From the NCBI RefSeq assembly GCF_009601505.1, contig NZ_WITC01000036.1, positions 404,127-468,126 of the forward strand: a stretch of 64,000 bases of DNA, given 5' to 3'. The position numbers and the translations under genes are program-made. The notes under the pieces were generated by a model, which was not told the origin of the DNA, did not search any database, and saw only the letters and a program-made list of their open reading frames with translations. Position 1 is the first letter of the stretch; every line of letters starts with the position of its first letter. This DNA comes from Sinorhizobium terangae (GTDB taxonomy: Bacteria; Pseudomonadota; Alphaproteobacteria; Rhizobiales; Rhizobiaceae). This document shows positions 35,256 through 44,462 of the stretch, piece by piece.

Positions 35256-36290
35256 TCAGCGGATCTCGCCCGCCTGCGGCCCCCAGGTATCGGTCAGCGC
35301 AAATCCTTCGGCGAGCGGATCGAACGGATCCAGCGCCACCTGATGCAGGCCGAACGTCCAGCCCCGACCGGAGATGGTCGGAATGATTGCCGGCCGGCCG
35401 GCGACCGTCGTCACGCCCTCGAGCCCCACCTCGAACTCCGAGCCGATGATCGACCGGGATTTCAGCACGTCGCCCGGCTTGACTTGGCCGCGCGCGTGAA
35501 GCGTCGCGAGGTTGGCCGAGCTGCCGGTTCCGCAGGGAGAGCGATCGACGCGGCCTGGCCACATTGTCGTGCAGGTGCGGACCGTGCCATCCGTCTCGGT
35601 ATCGCGAAACATCACATAGGCGACGCCGCTGATTTCGGGGATTTCCGGATGGACGACCGGGATCGTGCGATTGACGAGGTCCTTGAGCAGCATGCCCGCC
35701 TCGACCAGTAGCCGCGCATTCGCCTTTTCGATCGTCGTGCCGATCTGGCGGACATCGACCAGCGCATAGAAAATGCCGCCGAAGCAAAGATCGAGCTTGA
35801 TGCGGCCCCATTCCGGCGTTTCGACCTCGACATCGAGCTCCTGCACGAAGGACGGCACCATGGTGAGCTTCACCCTTTCGCACCGTCCGTCGCGGCAGGT
35901 GGCCGTCGCCTTGACGAGGCCTGCCGCCGTGTCGAGCACCACCACCGTCTCCGGCTCCTTCATCTCGATCATGCCGGATTCGAGCAGGGCGGTCGTCACA
36001 CAGATCGAATTGGAACCGGACATGGCATGGGCCTGATCCGCCTGGAGGATGATGAAGCCGGCATCGGCCTCCGGCCGCTTCGGCGGCACGAGCAGGTTGA
36101 CCGAGCCGATCGATCCGGAACGCGGCTCAAGGCAAAGGAAGCGGCGCAGGCTGTCGTCGACCGTGTTGATGTGGTTCAACTGCTCGGCGATCGAGTTGCC
36201 CGGGATCTTCGGCACGCCGCCGATCGCCACCTTGCCGATCTCACCCTCGCAATGAACGTCCAGCAACTGGATCGTGCGCTTCCATCTCAT
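35256..36290 (-). CDS. Proline racemase superfamily enzyme (hydroxyproline epimerase/dehydratase type)
   Basis: 344 residues of the proline racemase family. The first active-site position, normally Cys in MCGHGT-type motifs, is Ser here (MSGSNSICV); the second Cys is retained in RVDRSPCGTGSSANLA. Ser/Cys members are known to include 4-hydroxyproline 2-epimerases and trans-3-hydroxyproline dehydratases, so a true proline racemase is less likely. GGAG lies 9 nt before the ATG at 36290. The nearby putA would finish degradation of any proline produced. The exact substrate is not determined by sequence. Confidence 0.85.
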   Translation of the reverse strand: MRWKRTIQLLDVHCEGEIGKVAIGGVPKIPGNSIAEQLNHINTVDDSLRRFLCLEPRSGSIGSVNLLVPPKRPEADAGFIILQADQAHAMSGSNSICVTTALLESGMIEMKEPETVVVLDTAAGLVKATATCRDGRCERVKLTMVPSFVQELDVEVETPEWGRIKLDLCFGGIFYALVDVRQIGTTIEKANARLLVEAGMLLKDLVNRTIPVVHPEIPEISGVAYVMFRDTETDGTVRTCTTMWPGRVDRSPCGTGSSANLATLHARGQVKPGDVLKSRSIIGSEFEVGLEGVTTVAGRPAIIPTISGRGWTFGLHQVALDPFDPLAEGFALTDTWGPQAGEIR

Positions 36291-36529
36291 GACCTATCTC
36301 CGGATATCGCGTCTTCTCGCCGTTCACCGATCTCGAACCAGGTCGGCGCCGCCGCCTGATATATCAGACGGAGTGATGTTGCATACAGTGTTCATTGGCC
36401 TGCTGCAAGATGGCCGACGACACCGTCTCGACAAGTACATCGACCCGTTGCCCATTCACCCAAAGTTGCCGCTTGACGGTTGTGCCGCGGGGCGGGAGCG
36501 TGAAAGTACCGCCTATCACCGAAACGAGC

Positions 36530-37336
36530 ATGACGAAGTTCATCCTCTTCACCGATCTGCATATGGTTCCCGAAGGTGTGACGATCATCGGGCTCGATCC
36601 CTATCGGCGGCTCGCCAGCGGGATCGCTCACGTCAATCGCTACCATGCCGATGCGGATCGGGTGATTTTTGCCGGAGACCTCACCCACGGGGCCGACCGC
36701 CCGTCCTACGAGCGCCTGAAGGCACTCCTTGGTGAACTCGTTCCGCCGGCGGCGATGATGATCGGCAATCATGACAGACGCGAGGTTTTCCTCGATGTTT
36801 TTCCCGGCGCGGCGACCGATGAGAACGGCTTCGTCCAGCAGGTCATCGATTTTGACGACTGTCGCGCCGTGCTGCTCGACACGCTGTTCGCGCCGCCTTA
36901 CGACTATCCGGTGAGCCACGCTGGGCATCTTTGCCGACAGCGCCTTGCCTGGCTCGACCGGCAACTCGCCGAGGCCGGCGGCCGGCCGGTGCTGATCTTC
37001 ATGCACCATCCTCCGCATGTGACCGGCTTCACGAGCATCGACATGATCCGCCTTGTCAACGGGCAGGAATTCTACGAACTCGTGAAACGCCACGGCAACG
37101 TGCGCCACATCTTCGCCGGTCATGTTCATCGCACGATCAGCGGCTCGAGCCACGGCATTCCGTTCTCGATATTCAAGAGCCCGGTTCATCAGCAACCGAT
37201 GCCCTTCGATACGCCGGACGCCTCGCTCTCCGTCGACGAGCCGGCGGCCTATGGCATCATCCTCATTACCAGTGACGGAGTCATCGTCCACACGGAAGAC
37301 TACGAAATTGCCCGGCGCGACGCGGCAATGGCGTGA
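36530..37336 (+). CDS. spdA: Class III cyclic-nucleotide phosphodiesterase SpdA
   Basis: A 268-residue metallophosphoesterase with a full two-metal motif set: DLHMV (residues 9-13), AGDLTHG, MIGNHDRR, FMHHPP and FAGHVHRT. It belongs to the CpdA/GpdQ-like class III phosphodiesterases. In S. meliloti SpdA (near clr and cyaD1) hydrolyses 2',3'-cyclic nucleotides and affects Clr signalling little; synteny suggests the same protein. ATG 36530 has only a weak ribosome site; a GTG at 36500 next to GGGAG is an alternative that adds 10 residues. Confidence 0.8.
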   Translation: MTKFILFTDLHMVPEGVTIIGLDPYRRLASGIAHVNRYHADADRVIFAGDLTHGADRPSYERLKALLGELVPPAAMMIGNHDRREVFLDVFPGAATDENGFVQQVIDFDDCRAVLLDTLFAPPYDYPVSHAGHLCRQRLAWLDRQLAEAGGRPVLIFMHHPPHVTGFTSIDMIRLVNGQEFYELVKRHGNVRHIFAGHVHRTISGSSHGIPFSIFKSPVHQQPMPFDTPDASLSVDEPAAYGIILITSDGVIVHTEDYEIARRDAAMA

Positions 37337-37377
37337 CGACCATTTCGACGCCACTGCCTTCGTGTTAGGCTGGGGCC

Positions 37378-37692
37378 ATGAGCCATTCCGTTTCATCCAG
37401 CCTGGATTTCGACTGTCAAAGCTGCGGCGCCTGTTGTGCCTATTCGGCCAATTGGCCGCGCTTCTCGCTGGAGACAGACGAGGAACTCGATCGCATTCCG
37501 GCGGAATATGTCGCTGCCGATCTCGGCGGCATGCGTTGCGAGAACGATCGATGCACGGCGCTCGATGGCACGCTCGGCCGCTTCGTCGCTTGCAAGATCT
37601 ATGCGGTACGACCGATCGTGTGCCGCACATGTATGCCCGGTGACGACGAATGTCTGATTGCGCGCGCACGCCATTTCGGCGCAGCCGCCTGA
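37378..37692 (+). CDS. YkgJ-type cysteine cluster protein
   Basis: 104 residues of the UPF0153/YkgJ family, thought to bind a metal or FeS centre. The cysteines are in CQSCGACC (residues 13-20) and in C-terminal CENDRCTALDG, ACKIYAVRPIVCRTC and DDEC. Eight to ten Cys in such a short protein strongly suggest metal binding. It lies 41 bp after spdA on the same strand and may share its transcript. No catalytic role has been firmly established for the family. Confidence 0.88.
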   Translation: MSHSVSSSLDFDCQSCGACCAYSANWPRFSLETDEELDRIPAEYVAADLGGMRCENDRCTALDGTLGRFVACKIYAVRPIVCRTCMPGDDECLIARARHFGAAA

Positions 37693-37880
37693 CACCGGAT
37701 CATTCGGCACTGACGGCGACACTCCGCATGTTCCGCCGTTTGCTGGCGGGTCGATAGCGAAATATCCCGAGAACGGTGAAATTTGCCGGATGGATGTTCG
37801 GCGTTGTCAAGCGTATTTTCTGCCCACGAAATCAGGGGTGCCAGGCGCCCCGTTAGCCGCTCCGTGGAGGACCCCGTTCG

Positions 37881-40800
37881 ATGAGCCAGACCAAGCTTCA
37901 AAAATCCCCCCCAGCCACGGACGCAGCGCCGGCGCCCTTTGCCGACTTCGCACCGCCGATCCGGCCGCAAACCACGCTTCGCCAGGCTATCACCGCCGCC
38001 TATCGCCGTCCCGAAACGGAATGCCTGCCGGCGCTCATCGAGGCGGCGACGCTGCCCAAAGAAATCCGCGATGCCGCCGCCAAAACCGCCCGCAAGCTGA
38101 TCGAGGCGCTCCGTGCCAAGCACAAGGGATCGGGCGTCGAGGGGCTCGTGCACGAATATTCGCTGTCGAGCCAGGAGGGCGTGGCGCTGATGTGCCTTGC
38201 GGAAGCGCTGCTGCGCATTCCCGATACGGCGACCCGCGACGCGCTGATCCGCGACAAGATCGCCGACGGCGACTGGAAGTCGCACCTCGGCGGCGGTCGT
38301 TCGCTCTTCGTCAACGCCGCAACCTGGGGCCTCGTCGTCACCGGCAAGCTGACCTCGACCGTCAACGACCGCAGCCTCGCGGCAGCACTATCGCGGCTCA
38401 TCGCGCGCTGCGGCGAACCGGTGATCCGCCGCGGCGTCGACATGGCGATGCGGATGATGGGCGAGCAGTTCGTCACCGGCGAGACGATCGACGAGGCGCT
38501 GCGCCGCTCGCGCGCGCTCGAACAGAAGGGCTTCCGCTACTCCTACGACATGCTCGGCGAAGCGGCGACCACGGCGGCCGATGCGGAGCGCTACTACAAG
38601 GACTACGAATCCGCGATCCACGCGATCGGCAAAGCTTCGGCCGGGCGCGGTATCTACGAAGGTCCCGGCATCTCGATCAAGCTCTCGGCGCTCCACCCGC
38701 GCTATACGCGGGCGCAAGCCTCCCGCGTCATGGGCGAACTGCTGCCGAAGGTAAAAGCGCTCGCGCTCATCGCCAAGAGATACGACATCGGTCTCAACAT
38801 CGACGCCGAGGAGGCCGACCGGCTGGAGCTGTCGCTCGATCTTCTCGAAGAGCTCTGCCTCGACGCCGACCTTTCCGGCTGGAACGGCATGGGCTTCGTC
38901 GTGCAGGCCTACGGCAAGCGCTGCCCCTTCGTTCTGGATTTCATCATCGACCTCGCGCGCCGCTCGGGCCGGCGCATCATGGTGCGCCTCGTCAAGGGCG
39001 CCTATTGGGATGCGGAGATCAAGCGCGCGCAGCTCGACGGGCTTGAGGATTTCCCCGTCTTCACCCGCAAGATCCATACCGACGTTTCCTATGTCGCCTG
39101 CGCCCGCAAGCTGCTTTCGGCGACGGACGTGATCTTCCCGCAGTTTGCCACCCACAACGCGCAGACGCTCGCCACCATCTACCACATGGCTGGCAAGGAT
39201 TTTCAGGTCGGCAAATACGAGTTCCAGTGCCTGCACGGCATGGGCGAGCCGCTCTATGACGAGGTCGTCGGCCGCGCCAATCTCAATCGTCCGTGCCGCA
39301 TCTATGCGCCGGTCGGCACGCACGAGACGCTGCTTGCCTACCTCGTCCGCCGCCTGCTCGAAAACGGCGCAAACTCCTCCTTCGTCAACCGCATCGCCGA
39401 CCCGAAGGTCTCGGTCGACGAGCTCATCGCCGATCCGGTGGAAATCGTCCGCTCCATGCCGGTGGTTGGCGCCAAGCACGACCAGATCGCCTTGCCGGCG
39501 AAGATCTTCGGCGAGACGCGCACCAATTCCGCCGGCGTTGATCTTTCGAACGAAGAGAGCCTCGCTTCGCTGACGGAGGCATTGAAGGCGAGCGCCGCGA
39601 CCACCTGGGCAGCCGTGCCGCAACTCGCGACCGGCGTGGCCTCCGGCGAAACGCGCCCGGTCCTCAACCCCGGCGACCACCGCGACATCGTCGGCTCGGT
39701 GACGGAAACCTCGGACGAGGATGCCAAGCGCGCGGCCCGCCTCGCTCTCGAGGCTGCCGACGCATGGGCCGCGGTCCTTCCGGCGGAGAGGGCCGCCTGC
39801 CTCGACCGCGCGGCCGACCTGATGCAGGCGCGCATGCCGACGCTCCTTGGGCTGATCGCCCGCGAGGCCGGCAAGTCGCTGCCGAACGCGATCGCAGAGG
39901 TGCGGGAGGCGATCGACTTCCTGCGCTACTATGCCGAACAGACGCGCCGCACGCTCGGTCCGGCCCATAAGCCGCTCGGGCCGATCGTCTGCATCAGCCC
40001 CTGGAACTTCCCGCTGGCGATCTTCACCGGCCAGATTGCCGCCGCACTCGTTGCGGGCAATCCGGTGCTTGCCAAGCCGGCGGAAGAAACGCCGTTGATC
40101 GCCGCCGAAGGCGTGCGCCTGCTGCATGAGGCCGGCGTCCCGGCCAATGTCCTGCAACTCCTGCCGGGCGATGGTCGTGTCGGCGCGGCGCTGGTCGCGG
40201 CACCGGAGATCGCCGGCGTGATGTTCACCGGTTCGACGGAGGTCGCGCGCCTCATTCAGGCGCAGCTTGCCGACCGGCTTTCGCCTGCCGGGCGGCCGAT
40301 CCCGCTGATCGCCGAGACCGGCGGCCAGAACGCGATGATCGTCGATTCCTCGGCGCTTGCCGAGCAGGTCGTCGGCGACGTGATCGCATCAGCCTTCGAC
40401 AGCGCCGGCCAGCGCTGCTCGGCGCTGCGCGTGCTCTGCCTGCAGGAGGACGTCGCCGACCGCACACTCAATATGCTGAAGGGGGCGCTGCACGAACTGA
40501 ACATCGGCCGCACCGACCGCCTTTCCGTCGACGTCGGCCCGGTCATCACCGCCGAGGCGAAGGGCATCATCGAAAAGCACATCGACGCGATGCGCGGGCT
40601 TGGCCGCAAGGTGGAGCAGATCGGCCTTGCCGCCGAGACGGATCAAGGCACCTTCGTGCCGCCGACGATCATCGAGCTTCAGAAGCTCTCCGATCTCAAG
40701 CGTGAGGTCTTCGGGCCGGTGCTTCACGTCATCCGCTACCGCCGCGATGATCTCGACCGGCTGGTCGATGACATCAACGCCACCGGTTACGGGCTGACCT

Positions 40801-41588
40801 TCGGCCTCCACACGCGCCTCGACGAGACGATCGCGCATGTGACGAGCCGCGTGAAGGCCGGCAACCTCTATGTGAACCGCAACATCATCGGCGCCGTCGT
40901 CGGCGTGCAACCCTTCGGCGGGCGCGGCCTTTCCGGCACCGGCCCGAAGGCAGGCGGCCCGCTCTATCTCGGCCGGCTGGTGACGACCGCGCCGGTGCCG
41001 CCGCAGCACAGCTCGGTTCACACGGATCCTGCTCTCCTCGACTTCGCCAAGTGGCTCGATGGCCGCAGCGCGAGAACCGAAGCGGAAGCGGCACGCAACG
41101 CCGGCAGCAGTTCGGCGCTCGGGCTTGAGCTGGAGCTGCCGGGACCGGTCGGTGAGCGCAATCTCTATGCGCTCCACCCGCGCGGCCGTATTCTGCTCGT
41201 TCCTGAGACCGAGACGGGCCTCTACCATCAGCTCGCCGCCGCGCTCGCGACCGGCAACAGCGTCGTCATCGACGCTGCCTCCGGCCTGCAGCCTTCGCTC
41301 AAGGACCTGCCCCAGAGCGTCGCCGTGCGTCTCTCCTGGTCGAAGGACTGGGCCGCGGACGGACCCTTCGCCGGCGCCCTCGTCGAGGGTGACGCCGAAC
41401 GCGTCCGCGTCGTCAACAAGGCGATCGCGGCGCTACCCGGTCCGCTGGTGCTCGTCCAGGCTGCGTCGAAGGAGGAGATTGCCCGCAACCCCGACGCCTA
41501 CTGCCTCAACTGGCTCCTGGAAGAGGTCTCGACGTCGATCAACACCGCAGCGGCCGGCGGCAACGCCAGCCTGATGGCGATCGGCTAA
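37881..41588 (+). CDS. putA: Bifunctional proline dehydrogenase / 1-pyrroline-5-carboxylate dehydrogenase PutA
   Basis: 1235 residues; oxidises proline to glutamate. The FAD proline dehydrogenase domain covers about 75-480 (KLSALHPRY, MVRLVKGAYWDAEIKRAQ). The aldehyde dehydrogenase domain covers about 570-1030, with SPWNFPLAIFTGQIAAAL, the Glu in ETGGQNAM and catalytic Cys in FDSAGQRCSALRV. A C-terminal region of about 200 residues matches type B PutA. The N-terminus has no ribbon-helix-helix domain, so unlike E. coli PutA it should not repress its own gene. GGAGG lies about 10 nt before ATG 37881. Confidence 0.96.
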   Translation: MSQTKLQKSPPATDAAPAPFADFAPPIRPQTTLRQAITAAYRRPETECLPALIEAATLPKEIRDAAAKTARKLIEALRAKHKGSGVEGLVHEYSLSSQEGVALMCLAEALLRIPDTATRDALIRDKIADGDWKSHLGGGRSLFVNAATWGLVVTGKLTSTVNDRSLAAALSRLIARCGEPVIRRGVDMAMRMMGEQFVTGETIDEALRRSRALEQKGFRYSYDMLGEAATTAADAERYYKDYESAIHAIGKASAGRGIYEGPGISIKLSALHPRYTRAQASRVMGELLPKVKALALIAKRYDIGLNIDAEEADRLELSLDLLEELCLDADLSGWNGMGFVVQAYGKRCPFVLDFIIDLARRSGRRIMVRLVKGAYWDAEIKRAQLDGLEDFPVFTRKIHTDVSYVACARKLLSATDVIFPQFATHNAQTLATIYHMAGKDFQVGKYEFQCLHGMGEPLYDEVVGRANLNRPCRIYAPVGTHETLLAYLVRRLLENGANSSFVNRIADPKVSVDELIADPVEIVRSMPVVGAKHDQIALPAKIFGETRTNSAGVDLSNEESLASLTEALKASAATTWAAVPQLATGVASGETRPVLNPGDHRDIVGSVTETSDEDAKRAARLALEAADAWAAVLPAERAACLDRAADLMQARMPTLLGLIAREAGKSLPNAIAEVREAIDFLRYYAEQTRRTLGPAHKPLGPIVCISPWNFPLAIFTGQIAAALVAGNPVLAKPAEETPLIAAEGVRLLHEAGVPANVLQLLPGDGRVGAALVAAPEIAGVMFTGSTEVARLIQAQLADRLSPAGRPIPLIAETGGQNAMIVDSSALAEQVVGDVIASAFDSAGQRCSALRVLCLQEDVADRTLNMLKGALHELNIGRTDRLSVDVGPVITAEAKGIIEKHIDAMRGLGRKVEQIGLAAETDQGTFVPPTIIELQKLSDLKREVFGPVLHVIRYRRDDLDRLVDDINATGYGLTFGLHTRLDETIAHVTSRVKAGNLYVNRNIIGAVVGVQPFGGRGLSGTGPKAGGPLYLGRLVTTAPVPPQHSSVHTDPALLDFAKWLDGRSARTEAEAARNAGSSSALGLELELPGPVGERNLYALHPRGRILLVPETETGLYHQLAAALATGNSVVIDAASGLQPSLKDLPQSVAVRLSWSKDWAADGPFAGALVEGDAERVRVVNKAIAALPGPLVLVQAASKEEIARNPDAYCLNWLLEEVSTSINTAAAGGNASLMAIG

Positions 41589-41601
41589 GGGCGCCGATTT
41601 G

Positions 41602-41750
41602 CCCCTCACCCTAACCCTCTCCGCGCATGCGGGGAGAGGGGACGTGCTCACGCCGACGGTATCACTCTGCGGCTTTGCGAAGGGCGAGGCCGTGCCGCGA
41701 GTCCTTTCTCCCCGCCTGCGGGGAGAAGGTGCCGGCAGGCGGATGAGGGG
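41602..41750. repeat. RIME1-like inverted repeat pair after putA
   Basis: Unit 41602-41641 (CCCCTCACCCTAACCCTCTC, then GCATGCGGGGAGAGGGG) and inverted unit 41705-41750 (TTTCTCCCCGCCTGCGGGG, then GGCGGATGAGGGG), with about 60 bp between. Same architecture as 19091-19225. It could fold into nested hairpins in the putA 3' end. Confidence 0.8.
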
Positions 41751-41827
41751 CAGACCCCGATGACCTGCGCCCCGCTAGCGCCCCCTTCCCCAATCCGCTA
41801 TCACCGCCTGAAAAACGGAAGCAGCGG

Positions 41828-42412
41828 ATGTTCACGCTCCAGCGCATCGAGACCTCGACACAGGAAATCAAGAAAAGCCGGTTCCTGGCGATCGCCAGCC
41901 CGGTCGAGGACGAGCCATCGGCAAAGGCCTTTCTCGCGGCCCATTCCGACCCGAGCGCCAATCACAATTGCTGGGCTTGGCGCATCGGCCAGACCTATCG
42001 GTTCAGTGACGATGGAGAACCCAGCGGCACGGCGGGCAAGCCTATCCTTGCGGCGATCGACGGCCAATCGCTCGATCGCGTCGCAGTCGTCGTCACCCGA
42101 CGGTTCGGCGGGGTCCTGCTTGGAAGCGGCGGGCTGATCCGCGCCTATGGCGGCACCGCGGCACTCTGCCTGAGGGCTGCCGAAAAGGCCGAACTCGTCG
42201 ACACGCAGCGCGCGACGATCGTCTGCGACTTTGCCGATCTTGCCCTGATCAAAGCGCGACTGACGGCCCGCGGCGTAGCTCTTGCCGGAGAAACATTCAC
42301 CGACAGAGGGGCGGTCCTGACGGCCGATATGCGGGAGGACATCGCGACGGAGGTCGTTGCACTCGTCACCGATCTCAGTCGCGGCAAGGCGATCGTCTCG
42401 CTCGAAAACTGA
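41828..42412 (+). CDS. YigZ/IMPACT family protein
   Basis: 194 residues of the IMPACT/YigZ family. The conserved N-terminal domain shows EIKKSRFLAIASPV, NHNCWAWRIG, RFSDDGEPSGTAGKPIL and VVVTRRFGGVLLGSGGLIRAYG, which are family hallmarks. A small ferredoxin-like C-terminal domain follows (about 130-194). Eukaryotic IMPACT is a translational regulator binding GCN1; bacterial members are of uncertain function. It appears monocistronic, downstream of the putA repeat element. Confidence 0.88.
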   Translation: MFTLQRIETSTQEIKKSRFLAIASPVEDEPSAKAFLAAHSDPSANHNCWAWRIGQTYRFSDDGEPSGTAGKPILAAIDGQSLDRVAVVVTRRFGGVLLGSGGLIRAYGGTAALCLRAAEKAELVDTQRATIVCDFADLALIKARLTARGVALAGETFTDRGAVLTADMREDIATEVVALVTDLSRGKAIVSLEN

Positions 42413-42477
42413 ACTTCCATGCGAAGTACAACCAGCATAGAAGTCACACCGACGCAGAACAGGGCGAGGACATCGAA

Positions 42478-43464
42478 ATGAAAACAAGAGTTTTAGGACG
42501 AACGGGTGCAACGATCTCGGAAGTCGGCTTTGGCGCCTGGCAGATCGGCGGGGCCTGGGGCGACGTCAGCGAAGAAGACGGCAAGCGCGCGCTTCACGCC
42601 GCGCTCGACAGCGGCGTCACCTTCATCGACACGGCCGACGTCTATGGCGACGGGCGTTCGGAAAAGATCATCGCGACGGTGCTGAACGAACGCGGCGGCG
42701 AAAGACCCTTCGTTGCCACCAAGGCCGGCCGCCGACTCAATCCGCATGTCGCCGACGGCTATACGGCCGCCAATATCGAGGCCTTCATCGACCGCAGCTT
42801 GAAAAATCTCGGCGTCGAGACGCTCGATCTCGTGCAACTCCACTGCCCGCCGACGGATGTCTATTATCGCCCGGACGTCTTCGAGGCGCTCGACCGGCTT
42901 GTCGCCAATGGCAAGATCCGCAACTACGGCGTTTCGGTCGAAAAGGTCGAGGAAGCGTTGAAGGCGATCGAATATCCGGGCGTCACCACGGTTCAGATCA
43001 TCTACAACATCTTCCGTCAGCGTCCCCAGGAATTGTTCTTCGCCGAGGCGCGGAGGAAGGATGTCGGCGTCATCGTGCGCGTTCCGCTCGCCTCCGGCCT
43101 GCTGACCGGCAAGATCGGCAAGGACACGGTTTTTGCGGCTGACGACCACCGCAATTTCAACCGCCACGGCGAAGCCTTCGATGTCGGTGAAACCTTCGCA
43201 GGCGTGCCTTTCGACGTCGCGCTCGAGGCGGTGGAAGAGTTGCGCGCGCTGGTGCCGGCCAATGTGCCGATGGCCCAGTTCGCACTACGCTGGATCCTGG
43301 AGCAGCCGGCGGTTTCTGTCGTGATCCCCGGCGCCCGCAACGAGGCGCAGGCGCAGTCGAACGCCGCGGCAAGCGCGGTTCCGGCACTCGACAATGCGAC
43401 ACTGGCCGCGATCGCCGTGCTTTACGAGCGGCTGATCAAGGTTCATGTTCATCAGAGATGGTAA
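42478..43464 (+). CDS. Aldo/keto reductase (AKR, YghZ/Tas-like)
   Basis: 328 residues of the longer AKR branch. The tetrad is present: Asp and Tyr in FIDTADVYGDGRSE, Lys in FVATKAGRR and His in LVQLHCPP. Cofactor region SVVIPGARNEAQAQSN near the C-terminus. The N-terminus MKTRVLGRTGATISEVGFGAW is typical of this group. NADPH-dependent reduction of an aldehyde is inferred; the substrate is unknown. It is followed 49 bp later by a DUF1810 gene in the same direction. Confidence 0.9.
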   Translation: MKTRVLGRTGATISEVGFGAWQIGGAWGDVSEEDGKRALHAALDSGVTFIDTADVYGDGRSEKIIATVLNERGGERPFVATKAGRRLNPHVADGYTAANIEAFIDRSLKNLGVETLDLVQLHCPPTDVYYRPDVFEALDRLVANGKIRNYGVSVEKVEEALKAIEYPGVTTVQIIYNIFRQRPQELFFAEARRKDVGVIVRVPLASGLLTGKIGKDTVFAADDHRNFNRHGEAFDVGETFAGVPFDVALEAVEELRALVPANVPMAQFALRWILEQPAVSVVIPGARNEAQAQSNAAASAVPALDNATLAAIAVLYERLIKVHVHQRW

Positions 43465-43513
43465 AACACCGGCGCCCTGCGGAAAGACGCGGAGCGCCGG
43501 AAGGAAGGCGCCG

Positions 43514-43942
43514 ATGCAAGAGGCCTTCGATCTTGAGCGCTTCGTGAAAGCGCAGGAAAGCACGTATCGCACCGCGCTCGCGGAACTCACCGCCGGCGCC
43601 AAGCGAACCCATTGGATGTGGTTCATCTTTCCGCAGATCGAGGGCCTCGGCCATTCACCGACGGCGCAATATTATGCGCTCGCGAACCTGGACGAGGCGC
43701 GCGCCTATCTCAGGCATCCGCTGCTTGGCCACCGCATTCTTGAATGCACGGAGGCGGTCAATGCCGTTCTGGGCCGATCGGCGCTCGAGATTTTCGGCCG
43801 ACCGGATGACCTCAAGTTTCGCTCGTCGATGACGCTGTTCGAAAGCGCCGGCCCGACGGTCGGCGTCTTCGCAAGGGCGCTCGAGCGCTATTTCGACGGG
43901 GAGAGGGATCCGAGGACGCTTGAAAAGCTCGGTAAAGGCTGA
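43514..43942 (+). CDS. DUF1810 family protein
   Basis: 142 residues covering a complete DUF1810 domain: FDLERFVKAQESTYRTALAE, HWMWFIFPQIEGLGHSPTAQ, YLRHPLLGHRILECTEAV and KFRSSMTLFESA. Cytoplasmic, no signal or membrane segment. AGGAAGG lies about 9 nt before ATG 43514; an in-frame ATG at 43445 overlaps the upstream gene and has no site. Function of the family is not established; its members are short and usually stand alone. Confidence 0.88.
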   Translation: MQEAFDLERFVKAQESTYRTALAELTAGAKRTHWMWFIFPQIEGLGHSPTAQYYALANLDEARAYLRHPLLGHRILECTEAVNAVLGRSALEIFGRPDDLKFRSSMTLFESAGPTVGVFARALERYFDGERDPRTLEKLGKG

Positions 43943-43962
43943 CGCCGACGTCTTCACAATGT

Positions 43963-44049
43963 CTACAGAAGAAATAGCAGCATCAACGTCGAGAAGACAG
44001 CGAGCCCGACGATGACGAACATGAGTTCCTTCATCATATAGCGATACAT
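43963..44049 (-). CDS. Candidate 28-residue single-span membrane peptide
   Basis: ATG at 44049 opens a 28-codon frame ending in TAG at 43963-43965. The peptide starts MYRYMMKELMF and continues with an uninterrupted hydrophobic helix of about 20 residues (VIVGLAVFSTLMLLFLL at the end), with basic residues only at the N-terminus. A near-perfect ribosome site AAGGAGGG lies 5-6 nt upstream. No database check is possible here, so I rest on the ribosome site and the transmembrane profile. It is convergent with the DUF1810 gene, 20 bp away. Confidence 0.6.
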   Translation of the reverse strand: MYRYMMKELMFVIVGLAVFSTLMLLFLL

Positions 44050-44328
44050 AAAGCCCTCCTTGCCGTGACCGGCGTCGGGAAGCACGCTTTTTATATGGGT
44101 ATCGAGCAAAGGGTTGTTAAGCAGCGACCTGCACACGACAGCGTGAAGGCGACTGCCATCACAGCTCCGCTTGAGCCGTCGCAGGGCAGATTTCGAACGT
44201 GTCGAGAAGTATCGAACGCCGGCAAAGTCTCTGCAGGCGAGCGGAAAAGTCCTCCACTGTGTAGGTCGCACAATGGAGGGTTGCGATCGCGAGCGACGGC
44301 GCTATCTGAAACGCTGTCACAGCGACCT

Positions 44329-44462
44329 TACAGCGCCGCGCGTCCAATCGGACGCGCAAAGCTCGCTGTAGCACTTTGATTTGCTGCATGATTTTATCCT
44401 TAAATCCATTCCGATTTAAGGAATCATGCAGTAGCGCGTCCGATTGGACGTGCTGCGCTGCG
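44329..44462. repeat. Dispersed palindromic repeat, family A, with an extra half-unit
   Basis: 44329-44430: TACAGCGCCGCGCGTCC, AATCGGACGCGC, GCTCGCTGTAGCACTTTGAT, TTGCTGCATGATTTTATCC, then the palindrome CTTAAATC...GATTTAAG. A second partial unit (GCGTCCGATTGGACGTGC) follows to 44462, ending 26 bp before the ATG of the next gene. The copies form hairpins in either strand. Confidence 0.75.

Noticed and set aside
38388-40157. Minus-strand frame of about 590 codons opposite putA
   Set aside because: Antisense of a conserved bifunctional enzyme; no start site and no domain.
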